From positions 117,832,557-117,896,556 of the forward strand of contig OX375879.1 in assembly GCA_947359465.1 (NCBI GenBank): a DNA stretch of 64,000 nucleotides. The letters run 5' to 3'. The notes under the pieces are model-generated. The model was not told where the DNA came from and searched no databases. It saw nothing but the letters and a program-made list of their open reading frames with translations. Source of the stretch: Metellina segmentata (taxonomy: Eukaryota > Arthropoda > Arachnida > Araneae > Tetragnathidae). Made by a program: the position numbers and the translations under genes. Shown in pieces: positions 31,600-42,377 of the stretch. Numbering within the stretch: position 1 is the first letter of the stretch; each line of letters opens with the position of its first letter.

Positions 31600-32105
31600 A
31601 TGGACCGGACAGCAAGATGTGATGGTATAAGGGAAATAATACATGCTTTAATAGGGGAATGGTCTCTCACGTACTGCAATGACACTAGCAACCCTTCTGT
31701 GCATACTTCAACAAGGTTTTGATACACAGTTATGTGTATTTGTGTCCATTCCTGCTGCAAGAATGTCGCCATCTCAGCTGTGGATTTCGGATGTGGTTCC
31801 TTGGTTCGTAAGCGTCGCTCTAACGCGTCCCACAAATGTTCTATGGGGCTTAGTTCGGGACTCTGAGCAGGTCAGGGAAGGCGTTTTACATCCATATCTC
31901 GATACCACTGCTTGACAGGGACTGCAACATGACATGGAACGAACTCTGACTGTCCAAAATGTTCATGTAGGCGTAGGCGTTCAATTTAGCAGGAACAACA
32001 TACAAAGGTCCCAGGCCATACCACGAAAAACACACCCAAACAAGTAGTTGGATTTTTTACAAATCCGCTGGCGTCCGGTCCATAATTGTAGGGTATTGTT
32101 TATCA
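31600..32105 (-). pseudogene. Tc1-type transposase remnant
   Basis: On the minus strand: GLGPLYVVPAKLNAYAY, then after shifts PIEHLWDALERRL and EMATFLQQEWTQI. This is the C-terminal half of a Tc1 transposase including the segment around the last acidic catalytic residue (in PIEHLWD, normally preceded by SPELS or SPDLN). There are stops at the junctions and no terminal repeats found. Confidence 0.85.
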
Positions 32106-32117
32106 AGAGAGACCATT

Positions 32118-32245
32118 TGGGTAGGTAGTACGTAGTTCATTAACGACCCACTGAAGCAACACAATAGGCTATAAGCGAAGACAACAGGATTAGCAGTATC
32201 AATCCCGAAGGGAAAGAACTAAGGACAACACCTCGTCATTTGGAA
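32118..32245 (-). mobile_element. SINE type B 3' fragment
   Basis: GGTAGGTAGTACGTAGTTC then AACGACCCACTGAAGCAAC, to ACACCTCGTCATTTGG. Confidence 0.65.
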
Positions 32246-32485
32246 GAAGAGTAACGGATAAGCAACCGGGGAAGTTCGTATCCAACCAAAGACCGTCGTG
32301 TACAAGGATGGGTTAAATCTGTCATCGCCTCAAATGTTCTCATATTGACGTGGTTTGGAGGTTTGGAAAGTGGGGTTCCAGCTAAGATGGTATCTCGATA
32401 TTTGACCGTGGTCAAAATTCCTCGCCTCTTTCCCTTCGGGATAACCAGTAGCCCGTTGTGTTGCGCCAGTTCCAACGTTAGTTGA
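32246..32485 (+). mobile_element. SINE type B
   Basis: Head piece AAGAGTAACGGATAAGCAAC, AAAGACCGTCGTGTACAAGG and the shared body with small deletions. Confidence 0.75.
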
Positions 32486-33001
32486 CTTCCAACCTATAAA
32501 AGTTATTTTGTATCATTCTCGACACAAATTTGCTTTCAATACGTATAACTGCCTAGGCTATGTCCCACCATTTCGGGACAGATCCTCCCGTAATGATATC
32601 GGCTATGTTCCATTACCCATCCGCTTTTAGTAGGCAGCTGTTATATATAACTAGTAAGATTAGCAACAATTACTGTAACGCGCTGTCGTAGAGTTTCTGC
32701 TACCTCGAATCTTGCATACATCCGCTGCAATTCAAAACTGGATAATGAGAATTTGCTCGGGTTGTGTGCAATGCTTGATCAATGACGAGTATTCATACGC
32801 TGTCGTGGACCCATTTGCAATTCTGCAATGCCCTTCCTGCTGGGATTGGAAATAGACTAGCTAAGTAGACTAAATTGGTCTGGTTGAAGGTATCCGAACA
32901 CGTTCGAGACCCTTTTTTTAAATGTGATATACAAACATTTTAATGCTATTTTTATGTTTATTGTTATTAAACAATAGCATTGAGCCTATAAATATTTAAA
33001 A
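32486..33001. other. Unassigned
   Basis: No feature recognised. Confidence 0.4.
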
Positions 33002-33649
33002 TCTATATATATAATTCTCTTACGTGGCACGCAAAAAAGACGTTATTTGTAATCGCGTTTTGGCAACACTGTACGATTGTTTGTCTATCGCGAAGTCTCG
33101 CGCATCGATTGAATTTATAGCGTTATCGGATGAAATTTTATTGAAAAAAAAAAGGAAATTTTAATGAGCTGTTGCAGTTAGTTTATAATAGAAATCAAAG
33201 AAAGCGGAGGATCTTTTCAGGGCCATTTAAAAAACGGTCCTTTTCAGGACCAACAATTATAGTTCAACAAGACGCTTGCACTACAACTTTCGGCAACAAA
33301 CTCAATGAAAAAGTGTGGGTCGTTTGAGTGCTGTAAAAATGTACACACAAACATGCTGGGTATTCAATTTCCAAAGCAACGCTCATATTTCGAGTCAAAA
33401 TTTGCACAAAGTTTTCATTTGAATTCCGATTTTAGAGATACTGTATACATTTTTTCTGTAATACAGCAAATTTAGATTTGAAAAACATTTTTTTGGTAAC
33501 ATATTTTGTAAACAATCCCTTCTGCTAGGACACATGTCTTCATTGAGGCGAGTGAATCGAGCATATGTTCGCGCAGCGAACCAATGAGGATTGCGAAGCA
33601 ATCCTCCGGGGGTTGGCGAGCGTTAGCGAGCAGGGGGCAGGCCCCCTAG
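33002..33649 (+). mobile_element. Helitron-like family 1, copy 2 (648 bp)
   Basis: A|TCTATATATATAATTCTC at the start; the end has GCGTTAGCGAGC, hairpin GGGGGCAGGCCCCC and CTAG|T. It has a stretch of short GC palindromes (GATTGCGAAGCAATC) 40-60 bp before the end. Non-autonomous; opposite orientation to copy 1. Confidence 0.88.
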
Positions 33650-34565
33650 TATATAATAATATGTATGAAATTTTAAATAAATTTGTAAAAAAACGTGAAA
33701 TGTGCTACATGAAACTCTATTCGACCCATTTTAAAAATGAGGCTACCCAAATAAATGACATGCATATTTCTAGGGAATGAACTAGAATCAAAAGGATATT
33801 TAAATAAACAAACATTTTACAAGCGATCGAAAATGAATACAAGATTTTTGACAGTTTTACAGTCCTATTTCTTAAATAAATGGCCATAGTTTAAAAACTT
33901 TTCAATTCAGCATATTTATTTTCTAGTTCATTCCCTAGACAACATTAAAAAGAACACGTTCTCAAAGTTTTACGAGAATCCGTCTATAACTTTTGTGTTA
34001 TAACATTTGAAGTGAGGAAATGATGCATAAATATTAATTTAGAGTAAAAATAGTTTGAAGTGTATCGTTTGCTCTCTTGCTTTTACTGTTTGTGTAAACA
34101 ATTTTGTTCTTCGCTTCTCCTTAAAATTTTTCGCACTATTTCCAAAAGGTAAACCATTTAAACATTTGAGAAAACCTTCTAAAATTATATTTTCCAAAAA
34201 AAAAGTAAGTTTTAAACTTAAATTTTGACAAATTTTTGGTCTTTTAACGACCACCTTTAAGTGTTTTCCATACCTAGTTCCAGTTTTCCACCGCCTTGAA
34301 TAAAATCTTAATATCTCTGTACCTAATTAACTTAGTGAAAAAAATCAAATATATTTTGGAAAGTCAAATAAATGCTCTATCAAATAGGATCAAATATTTT
34401 TTTGGAATTTTTTGGTAAAAAATTACATTTTCAACATGTTTGGATACCTTAAAAGGGGTTGATTATGAAGAAGCGTGAACTGCAGTGAAAATTTAGAGTT
34501 GGCATGTGAAAATTTAAATAAGAGCTTTGCACTATGTTGAATTTGATGGCATGTCGTTTGCATTT
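33650..34565. other. Unassigned, AT-rich
   Basis: TTCTAGTTCATTCCCTAG at about 33922 is the reverse of CTAGGGAATGAACTAGAA at 33770, a perfect 18-bp inverted pair about 140 bp apart. Nothing else seen. Confidence 0.5.
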
Positions 34566-34910
34566 GGGATAGATATTAACCCTCATAGTGGTGGTCTCAA
34601 CGAGGGACAAGCTAATGAGCAAAACTGACCTTTGGACGAGATATCTCGCCACTATATGAAGGCTGACGAGATATCTCGTCACTAAATGAAAACTGATGAG
34701 ATATTGATAGACGAGATATTTCGTCAGATGAAATCTGACCAGATCTTGATGGACGAGATAACTCGTCATCAGATGAAAACTAACCAGATATCAATCTCGT
34801 CATCATAAAAACATCGGCAGCATCTTGATAATGAGATATCTCGCGTTTCACAAAATTGGTAGAATCTTCATGGACGAGGTAATTCGTCGCAACCACTTGG
34901 AAAGTTACTA
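34566..34910 (+). repeat. Palindrome-rich repeat (GACGAGATATCTCGTC), main array
   Basis: Six or more variants of the 16-bp perfect palindrome lie 35-60 bp apart (about 34628, 34666, 34707, 34749, 34828, 34872), separated by AA(A/C)TGACCAGAT(C/A)TTGATGGA-like spacers. It starts after AACCCTCATAGTGGTGGT. The 106-codon minus frame across it is a by-product of the repeat. Confidence 0.8.
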
Positions 34911-35140
34911 CCCGTTATACTAAAAACGACTTTTTTAGCTATTTGGGCTTCTATTGTCATTTGACGTTAACGCTGTAGAATAGATATTTTCTATCGGTGT
35001 ATCTCGGCATACCAGTATGTCTTACGAATCTTGCCACCCCTTCAACATATTATTTTTATTTTCAAAATGGTGAACAGTTTTATTTATTTATATTTGGTTT
35101 TATTGCTGCAACTTGTACCTTTAGTTTTTTTTTTCCTAAC

Positions 35141-35192
35141 AAATTTCCGCCCTGGGCTAAAGCCACTATAGCCACCCTTAAATCCGCCCCTG
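35141..35192 (-). mobile_element. Possible solitary hAT-type end
   Basis: On the minus strand it reads CAGGGGCGGATTTAAGGG, a start seen in some hAT elements. No partner end was found nearby. Confidence 0.35.
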
Positions 35193-35326
35193 GTCGCTAT
35201 GCGATTTACATAGGGTCGTATGCACTAGTTTTTCTGGAACTTCAGTGTAAGAGACAGTGCATTTCGAGAGACCCTGTGTTTGCTTTCAGTTAATTCAACT
35301 GTGACTTGAGTCCCGACTCTTTTGGG

Positions 35327-35400
35327 GCCGCTGTAGCTCAGTGAGTTCACACACTGCTTTACAACCGGCAGTTATAGGCTGCTCAAGTTCTACTACATCT
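35327..35400 (+). other. tRNA-like head, unassigned
   Basis: GGGGCCGCTGTAGCTCAGTG resembles the 5' half of a tRNA and the type B SINE head; CTCAAGTTCTAC is a poor B-box match. It may be an isolated SINE head. It does not fold as a clean tRNA by eye. Confidence 0.35.
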
Positions 35401-35671
35401 TGCCTGTATTTCTGTTCTCTGTGCCAGTAAACTTTTCTTTGTATATGAATGACTGTTACTTGAGGTTGTCTGTCTTGTGTTCGGCAAAGCTTGGACACTT
35501 ATTTTGCGCTATGAAACCAACTTGCGGATTATATCGAATGTTAAAGTGTTACATGAATGTTACATTGGTACTTTCCTGTCACTTATGTTTATATCGGGTG
35601 TCGACACAGTGAGACACAGAGTTTGTATTGGATTGATGGTAAGTTCACTCAACGTTATGGGCGCTCACTAG

Positions 35672-36313
35672 TAGGGATGCGACATCGATGTTTTTTAAAA
35701 AACATCGATGTATTTAACATCGATGTATTGGGGTCGATGTTTTGGTAACATCGATGTTTATACTTGTCGATGTTTTTACGCTGTCGATGTTTTATTTTTA
35801 AATGGAAAAAGTACCGTTATAAAAATTTACAAAGTAATCAAATAGCATAATTTTCATAATCAGCAAATTGAACTTACTTTTAGACCAAAGTGACCAAAGA
35901 TGAAGGGTCTGAAAAATAGGGATGCGACATCGATGTCGATTTTTTCTAAACATTGATGTATTGGAGCCGATGTCGTATCACTAGTTGCTAAACCAGTTTT
36001 AGGAAATGGAGAAACAAGTTTTAATACACTGAATTTTAAAAACATCAATGGTTTGGGGGCGATGTATTACCAACATCGATGTTTTAATTTTGAACATCAA
36101 AGTTTCAAAACATCGTTGTTTTGCTGTCGCATCAATAGTTGCTAAACCAGTTTTTAAAAATGAGGGGAAAAGTTTAAATACACTGAATTCTAAAAACATC
36201 GATGTTTAGAAACATCGATGTTTTTAGGTCGATGTATTATCAACATCGATGTTTTAATTTTGAACATCTATGTTTCAAAACATCGATGTTTTGTTATCGA
36301 TGTCGCATCCCTA
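35672..36313 (+). mobile_element. CATCGATG-type hAT-like MITE (642 bp)
   Basis: Ends TAGGGATGCGACATCGATG and its inverse, ATCGATGTCGCATCCCTA, flanked by the perfect 8-bp TSD CTCACTAG (35664-35671, 36314-36321). The interior is full of ACATCGATGTTTT-type palindromic subrepeats. A second left end begins at 35917, and GTTGCTAAACCAGTTTT occurs twice, so it is internally rearranged. Confidence 0.92.
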
Positions 36314-36438
36314 CTCACTAGTAGCTGAATTACTAACGAGCGGTTAGCTAACAACGAAACTCTTTCCTGTAGCTAAGCAACTGCGTTCTTTTCCTTTAAA
36401 GAATCTATAGGCAGTCAGATTTCTATCTTTATTATTCA

Positions 36439-36850
36439 CTAGCAGAATAACCGGGCGATGCTCGGTTTTAAATTATGACCACGACTGCTAAAATATGACC
36501 TCGATATTCCTTGTGTTAACTCAAATATACAAACCCTGTAGAACGTGTTTCCTACCTTTTCATTTCCCGGTGTTAACTCAAATATTGAAACCCTGTAGAA
36601 CGTGTTTCCTTGTTCATGTCCATTTATTGCAGAAAACCAAACTTTAAATTTTGAAATTGGGGTTCCGAGGGGCACTTTTAGGAACACCTGCGTGCCAATT
36701 TTCATGACGACAGATGAGTTTGAAGACAGGAAAGAAATAGCCTGCTTTCAGCAGTGTTCTAAAGTATAAGTGTAGCAAATTTGGAGTGGATTGGCCAAAC
36801 GGTGTAGATTTGTATAGAGAATATATACACACATCCTTTTATATATATTC
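36439..36850 (-). mobile_element. Helitron-like family 2, near complete
   Basis: Minus-strand 3' end at 36439: ACCGAGCATCGCCCGGT, TATTCTG, CTAG|T. The 5' side reaches AAAGGATGTGTG with a TA-rich start near 36850. A stretch with GTTAACTCAAATAT is duplicated internally. Confidence 0.8.
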
Positions 36851-36867
36851 CATTTGTTTAAAGAGCC

Positions 36868-37110
36868 TAGGTAGGTTGGAAGAGTAAGGAATTAGCAACA
36901 GGAGAGTTCAGCTGGTTTTCTTTTCTGGGAGAGGTCTTTGGTTAAAACTCGATTCAACCAAAGACCGTCGTGTACAAAGGGGGCTGGTGCACATTAAATC
37001 TATTGTAGTCTCAAATTTCCTCAGGTTGGCGTAGTGTGAAGGTTTGTATCGTGGGGTGCCAGGTCAGGTGTCCTCGTCATCTGACCGAGGTGTTGTCCTC
37101 GGGTTGATTC
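36868..37110 (+). mobile_element. SINE type B with head insertion
   Basis: TTGGAAGAGTAAGGAATTAG, then about 50 unusual bases, then CAACCAAAGACCGTCGTG and a truncated body (CGTCATCTGACCGAGGTG). Confidence 0.7.
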
Positions 37111-37667
37111 GTACTTTGGTCGATTTCTTACTTGTTATGCTGTCTTGTTAAATTAAAATAAACCTGTTTAGATAAATGGATTTTAATAACTGATGATTAT
37201 TAATTTAATTATTTTATAATTAATTAACTCATTAAAGATATGGACCAAATGTTTGTAAGTTTTTTTTTGTATTCAACAAAAGCAATTTATGAATTTTCCG
37301 CCCTTTTATATCAAAGCACACCCCTGCAACCTACATTCCGACTCTTTTGAGTCCACTTAAATGGACGCAGTACAAAATCTCCAAACTGCTCTAAATGCAA
37401 AACCCATGGAGATGAGGTGGATAATTAGTACAAGTTGAGTACCGGTACTCGTTCCTCCGGTCGAAAGGTAAAAGATCAGAACCCGTTACATTAAATAATG
37501 ATAAGGAAGCGGCAGCCGAAAGTACTTTTACGACGTCACTAAGTATGATGAATGGGTTCGGGAACTTTGACATGAGATAAAAATGAACTCAGTATCCAAT
37601 GGACAGTGGGGAAGGATTTAGTGAAATATCCTGACTAATTGCTTCGTTGGGTATTTTCCAAAAAAAA
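37111..37667. other. Unassigned, AT-rich
   Basis: No feature recognised. Confidence 0.4.
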
Positions 37668-37970
37668 ATTCGGTAGTCCGGTTGAAAAGTAACGGACCAG
37701 CAAACGAAGCTTTGCGAGTTCGAGAACATAGTGTACAACGGAAGCTGGTGCACATTAAATATGTCGTGGTCTCCAATATCACATTGGAGGGGTGTGGTAG
37801 GTTAAAGAGTGGGATGCCAGCTCAGGTGGGACCTCTTCGTCTGACCGTGGTTCGAAATTAAGTGGTGTTGTCCTCGGATCTTTCCCTTTAGGATGATTCC
37901 GGACCGTCGCGAAAAGCCCGATGTGTTGCTCTTGTATGACGTTAGTTAAATGCCTACCTACTACATACCC
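37668..37970 (+). mobile_element. SINE type B
   Basis: Head GTAGTCCGGTTGAAAAGTAAC, body, end GACGTTAGTTAAATGCC with CTACCTAC tail. Confidence 0.78.
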
Positions 37971-37991
37971 AGTAACAATTCCAGGCTGAAT

Positions 37992-38275
37992 GAAGGTTCC
38001 TGGTACGAATTCGCGTACAGGCTTGTATGTTTGTAAGCGTATGGTGTAGAGGCGGCTGGTGCACCTTAAATATGTCTAGGCCGAAAGTCCTCACATTGGG
38101 TTGGTGTGGAAGTTTGGAGAGTGTGGCGACAGCTCAGGTGTTGCCTCGTCATCTGACTGTGGTTCAAAATTACGAGATATTGTCCTCGAATCTTTCCCTT
38201 AAGACTGATCCCGGACCGTCGTCAATAGCCCGTTGTGTTGCTCTAGTACGACGTTAATTACAAATTACCAGTTAG
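37992..38275 (+). mobile_element. SINE type A, 5'-truncated
   Basis: Begins inside the head (AAGGTTCCTGGTACGAATTC), then a well kept spacer and body, end GACGTTAATTACAAATTACC. Confidence 0.82.
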
Positions 38276-38368
38276 AATAAACGCCAAACGTTGTCAAAGT
38301 TACATTAACATCATTTTAACATCATGAGTTAAACCTTTATTTTCCGTCTAATATGTGTTTGCTTTCTC

Positions 38369-38488
38369 ATACGTAGGTATTTTTAACTAATATTGAACTG
38401 CAGCAATACTCGGAGGTATTGGCGACGGTACGGAATCAATCCCAACAGGAAAGATCTGAGGACGACACCACTTAATTTTGAACCACTT
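38369..38488 (-). mobile_element. SINE 3' fragment (type B)
   Basis: GTAGGTATTTTTAACTAAT, GGCGACGGTACGGAATCAAT, to TTTTGAACCAC. Confidence 0.65.
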
Positions 38489-38559
38489 TTTCGCATAGAA
38501 CTGTACTCATATAGTTCACCATACAGGTGTTTGTCTCGTCAAGGTGTCTCGTAATTAAC

Positions 38560-38640
38560 AAAACTGGCCAGATCTTCATGGACGAGATATCTCGTCAGAA
38601 AAATAGACCAGGTCTTGATGGACAAGATATAGAATCAAAA
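38560..38640 (+). repeat. Palindrome repeat fragment
   Basis: TGGACGAGATATCTCGTCAG preceded by GGCCAGATCTTCA, followed by a second CAGGTCTTGATGGAC. Confidence 0.75.
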
Positions 38641-38646
38641 CTACTT

Positions 38647-38938
38647 GGTAGGTAGGTACTTAATTAACGTCACACAGAAGCAACATGGCGGGCTACTGGT
38701 GACGGTCCCGGATAAACTCGAAGGGAGGGATCTGAGGATAACACCTCGTAATTTTTCACCACAGCCAGACTACGAGATCACTATATTCTCTATACGCACC
38801 ACGCCAACATGAGGACATTTGACAGATTTAACGTACACCAGCCCTCTTTCCACGCGACGGTCATTAGTTGGATTCAAACTCGCAACCCTTCGATTGCTAA
38901 TCCGTCACTCTACCGACAGAGCTACCACGGACTCTCGT
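38647..38938 (-). mobile_element. SINE type B, full length
   Basis: Tail GGTAGGTAGGTACTTAATTA at the low end. On the minus strand the head reads CCGTGGTAGCTCTGTCGGTA with GCGAGTTTGAATCC as B box. The best example of the type B head in the window. Confidence 0.85.
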
Positions 38939-39061
38939 TACGACTGGGATATTAACTATTTCAATGTTCTAAGCGGGCCAAAATGACCCGTTTTAACCAT
39001 TTTGGACTTGAAATTATTTTTTTAAGTCTTATCGCTCTTTCTGAAATGTTCCTAAAATTCA

Positions 39062-39190
39062 TGTCATCTGACCGTGGTTCAAAATTACGAGGTACTGTCC
39101 TCGGATCTTTCAAGGGACTGATCCCGGACCGTCGTCAATAGCCCGTTGTGTTGCTCTAGTACGACGTTAAATAAATTACCATTACCTAGT
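39062..39190 (+). mobile_element. SINE type A 3' fragment
   Basis: CATCTGACCGTGGTTCAAAA to GACGTTAAATAAATTACC. Confidence 0.75.
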
Positions 39191-39244
39191 ATTCTTTTGA
39201 TAGTATGCATTTCTCTTCGCCTCTCCCGACATCTCACAGAAACT

Positions 39245-39548
39245 GGAAGCCAGAGTAGCGGATTATCAACAAGAGGGTTGCGTGTTCGAAGCCAACTAAA
39301 GACCTTCGTGTACAATAGGGGGATGACGCATGTTCCATCTATCGTTGTCTCAAATGTCCTCGCATTGGCGTGTTGTGGACGTTTGGAGAGTGGGGTGCCA
39401 GCTCAGGTGTTGACCTCGTCTTCTGACCGTGGTTCAAAATGACGAGGTGTTGTCCTCGGATATTTCCCTTTGGGATTGATCCCGGACCGTCGACAATAGC
39501 CTGTTGTGTTGCTCCAGTGCGACGTTAATTAGAATACCTTCCTACCCC
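39245..39548 (+). mobile_element. SINE type B
   Basis: AGTAGCGGATTATCAACAAG, GTTGCGTGTTCGAAGCC, the shared body and a CCTTCCTACC tail. Confidence 0.78.
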
Positions 39549-39599
39549 GTATCTGACAGAAGGCGAGTGCAGGAGTAAGAATCCAATGGAGCCCCGTAC

Positions 39600-40195
39600 A
39601 ATAACGCTAGGTGAAGTATGGTGATGGATAATGCAAAAAAACTCCAGAATGTTGCTAAGTCCCCAGGTGCGCTGAAAGGATTGATCCCGGACCGTCGTCA
39701 ATAGCCTGTTGTGTTGCTCTAGTACAACGTTAACTAATAATTACCATTATTTTACCCCAGGTGCGCTGTACATTTGAGGCCAAAATGGTGATCCCATTCT
39801 TTTTGAGTGTGAACTTATAAGACGATGGCATTCAGTGAAATCTTCAAAACTTCTCTCATTGCTGCCAAAGTACTGCCTGGAATAGACACGGCCATCACAA
39901 AATCCTTAAGGTGAAGGAATTTCTAAGTGTCTACTTTGATAACATGTGTGAAAACAGAGAGGTCGAAAGTCCACGAAATAACTGAGCTTTACTTAAGAAA
40001 TTAGTATTTCTGTATATTAGAGTAGTCTTTTCAGACGTTTATCTCTAACATGGTCTCCTTGTTCAATGTGTATTGAATATACCTTCTGCGTTAGTAAAAC
40101 TTTCATTGTGTGTCTATAACGTGATTATTGTACGTCTTGTGTCTGCACGACCAAATATGGACCTTGCGCCATAAACTTCCAATCAATCAAGGTAA
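39600..40195 (+). mobile_element. LINE 3' fragment interrupted by an 80-bp SINE
   Basis: After 39780 it can be read as GDPILFECELIRRWHSVKS, the kind of H/C-rich C-terminal motif that follows RNase H in LINEs. It ends at about 40190 with GGACCTTGCGCCATAAAC and CCAATCAATCAA, resembling the LINE tail at 6407-6468. Weakly preserved. Confidence 0.6.
39675..39754 (+). mobile_element. 80-bp 5'-truncated SINE type A
   Basis: Perfect 14-bp TSD CCCCAGGTGCGCTG (39661-39674 and 39755-39768). It holds only the last part of the body (GGATTGATCCCGGACCGTCG) and the ACTAATAATTACC tail. Confidence 0.93.
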
Positions 40196-40524
40196 TGTAA
40201 TTGAATATTTAAATTTACATTTGGTAGAAGAGATAACATTGAATATTGGAGTAGAAAAACTGTGAATAAAAGTATCAAAATAAAATCAACGGACTGGAAT
40301 TTTAAAAACGAAACTAATGATTACAAGTCCTCCAGAAAGTCATTTCTTAGAATGATAAAAGAAAATCATCCATACGACGCGTTAAAATTTTAGATTGATA
40401 CGTAAAAACAACAAATGGTCGTTACTTAGATTAGCCATTTATCACAGAGAGGTAAAGATTTCTGATATAAGCAGGTAAAGGTTATTAATTCCAACTTGCT
40501 GTTTTTAAGGATAACGTAATTTAA
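40196..40524. other. Unassigned, AT-rich
   Basis: No feature recognised. Confidence 0.4.
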
Positions 40525-41070
40525 CCCTTTTGGTGGTTTCTCGACGAGGAACCTCTTGACTAGCAAAACTTGTCACATCTTTTTGGTCGAGATAACTCGT
40601 CTTCAGAATAAAACACGATCTTAATCATTAGAAAAAAATTGACCAAATCTTGTTCTGGTCATAAAAGAATAGGCAATATCTTGACGAGATATCTCACTAT
40701 TAGGTGCCGACCAACCGGTCTGGTGGTTAAGGTGTTAACCTCTTGATCGGTAAATTCCTGGTTCGAAACGGTGCCAGTTCATGGATGTTTGTAAACGTAT
40801 GCTGTAGAGGCGGCTGGTGCACCTTACATCTGTCGTGGCCGAAAATCCTCACGTTGGGTTGGTGTGGAAGTTTGGAGAGCGGGGTTCCAGCTCAGGTATT
40901 GCCTCGTCATCTGGCCGTTGTTCAAAATGACGTGGTGTTGTCCTCGGATCTTTCACGTAGCGGATCGTCGTCAATAGCCCGTTTAGTTGCTCTAGTTCGA
41001 CGTTAATTAAAAATTACCTCACCATTAGTAAACTTCACCAGATCTTGGAGGGCGAGATATTGACACAAAA
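40525..41070 (+). repeat. Palindrome repeat split by a SINE
   Basis: AACCCTTTTGGTGGTTTCTC, GTCGAGATAACTCGTC, and TTGACGAGATATCTCAC up to 40692. It resumes at 41029 with AACTTCACCAGATCTTGG and GGCGAGATATTGAC. The SINE insertion shows this repeat is the older of the two. Confidence 0.75.
40704..41017 (+). mobile_element. SINE type A, full length, with TSD
   Basis: Flanked by CTCACTATTAG (40693-40703) and CTCACCATTAG (41018-41028), an 11-bp TSD with one difference. Head, spacer, body and AAAAATTACC end all present. Confidence 0.9.
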
Positions 41071-41155
41071 ACCCTTGTAGAAATGAAACAGAACGTAGCA
41101 ATAGGGAGCAGAATCTTTAAACAACTTCGATTCATTATAAATACTTAAATACAAT

Positions 41156-41367
41156 GTCGTGCACGGTAAATATGTCGTGGCCCTCAAATTTCCTGACGTT
41201 GGAGTGGTGTGGAAGTTTGGAGAGTAGTGTACCAGCTCATGTGTGACCACGTCATCTGGCCGAAATTTCAAAATTACGTGGTGGATCTTTTCTTATAGGT
41301 TTGATACATGACCGTCGCCAATAGCCATTGTGTTGCTCCAGTACGATGTTAATTAAATAGCTATATA
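41156..41367 (+). mobile_element. SINE type B body
   Basis: CACGGTAAATATGTCGTGGCC to CGATGTTAATTAAATAGC; the head is missing. Confidence 0.72.
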
Positions 41368-42240
41368 CGAACAAGTTATTCGAAATTCTCTGACAAAACT
41401 TTAAAGGATGATAGCATGCACCAAAATAAACATTTTTTGTTGTTGTCATTTAATGTATGTCCATGCTTGTTACGCGTATGTGCAAGAGAGTACTGTTTGA
41501 GAAGTTTGCAAATCGTTCTTTTATTGATGGAAACGAAAGAGTTCTCCAAAGATGGTATCGTGAATGCTTCTCTAATAGGCGGATTCTCTCATTCTTCGTG
41601 CAGATGATCTTCGATTTCTAGAATGATTGAGCTTCTCGGCCGATCCGCGTCGTGCCTGCTGACATGAAATGTTCAAGTTTCACGCCGCTGGTGATACAAA
41701 CGATTAAATGTTTGACGAATCCGTACTCGCCTGCCCACAGGGACACACCTCCTTTCGGCGTGTACGGGCTTCACGGACTACTCACGTGAACTTTTCTTTT
41801 CCTATGGGGTTTACTGTATTTAGTAAACACGTTGGTCGAATTCACGGGATACACAAGCAATCTTAATATGCTTTCATTCCAATACTCCTTTCCCCACTCA
41901 CCCCTTTCACAATTTTTACTTGACGCTGTCTTGTGTTTGGCACAGATTGGCAAAATGTGCTTTTGCACCATAAACCTAAAAACAACCACCGAACCGTTTT
42001 CGTCTATTGGGAAAGCATTCACTATCTTTGAGAAACTCTTCCGTTGCTATTGGTTGTCCACACAATACATTAAATGCATTATTTCAGTGACATCGGAATT
42101 CGTGTAATCCCCCGTCACGAACGGAATCCGGGTTGCGGATGACGAAATTTTAAAAAGAACGATTTGTAAACGTGCAAAACAGCACTTTATGGCATCTGCA
42201 TTCAAATGCTGCGGACATATCGTTACCACCACGCCAAAGG
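41368..42240. other. Unassigned single-copy-like stretch
   Basis: Frames of 80-91 codons are open on opposite strands over 41771-42107. Neither has a known domain. Confidence 0.4.
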
Positions 42241-42248
42241 CACCCATC

Positions 42249-42298
42249 GCATTTTGGCGATTTTCACCTCATTGCATTTAGGCGATTTTCACCTCATT
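42249..42298 (+). repeat. 25-bp direct duplication
   Basis: Two copies of GCATTT(T/A)GGCGATTTTCAC plus CTCATT, starting at 42249 and 42274. Confidence 0.9.
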
Positions 42299-42377
42299 GC
42301 ATTTTTGGAGTAACCATTTCATATTCTATGCTATGACAAAGCCACGAACTCTAGATTCCAAGTGGTAATTTGGTTAT

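Noticed and set aside
34449..34769. 106-codon frame with repeated YLV segments
   Set aside because: A translation of the palindrome repeat, not a protein gene.
41771..42107. Opposite frames of 83 and 91 codons
   Set aside because: No domains, overlap on both strands, no repeat or gene signal.
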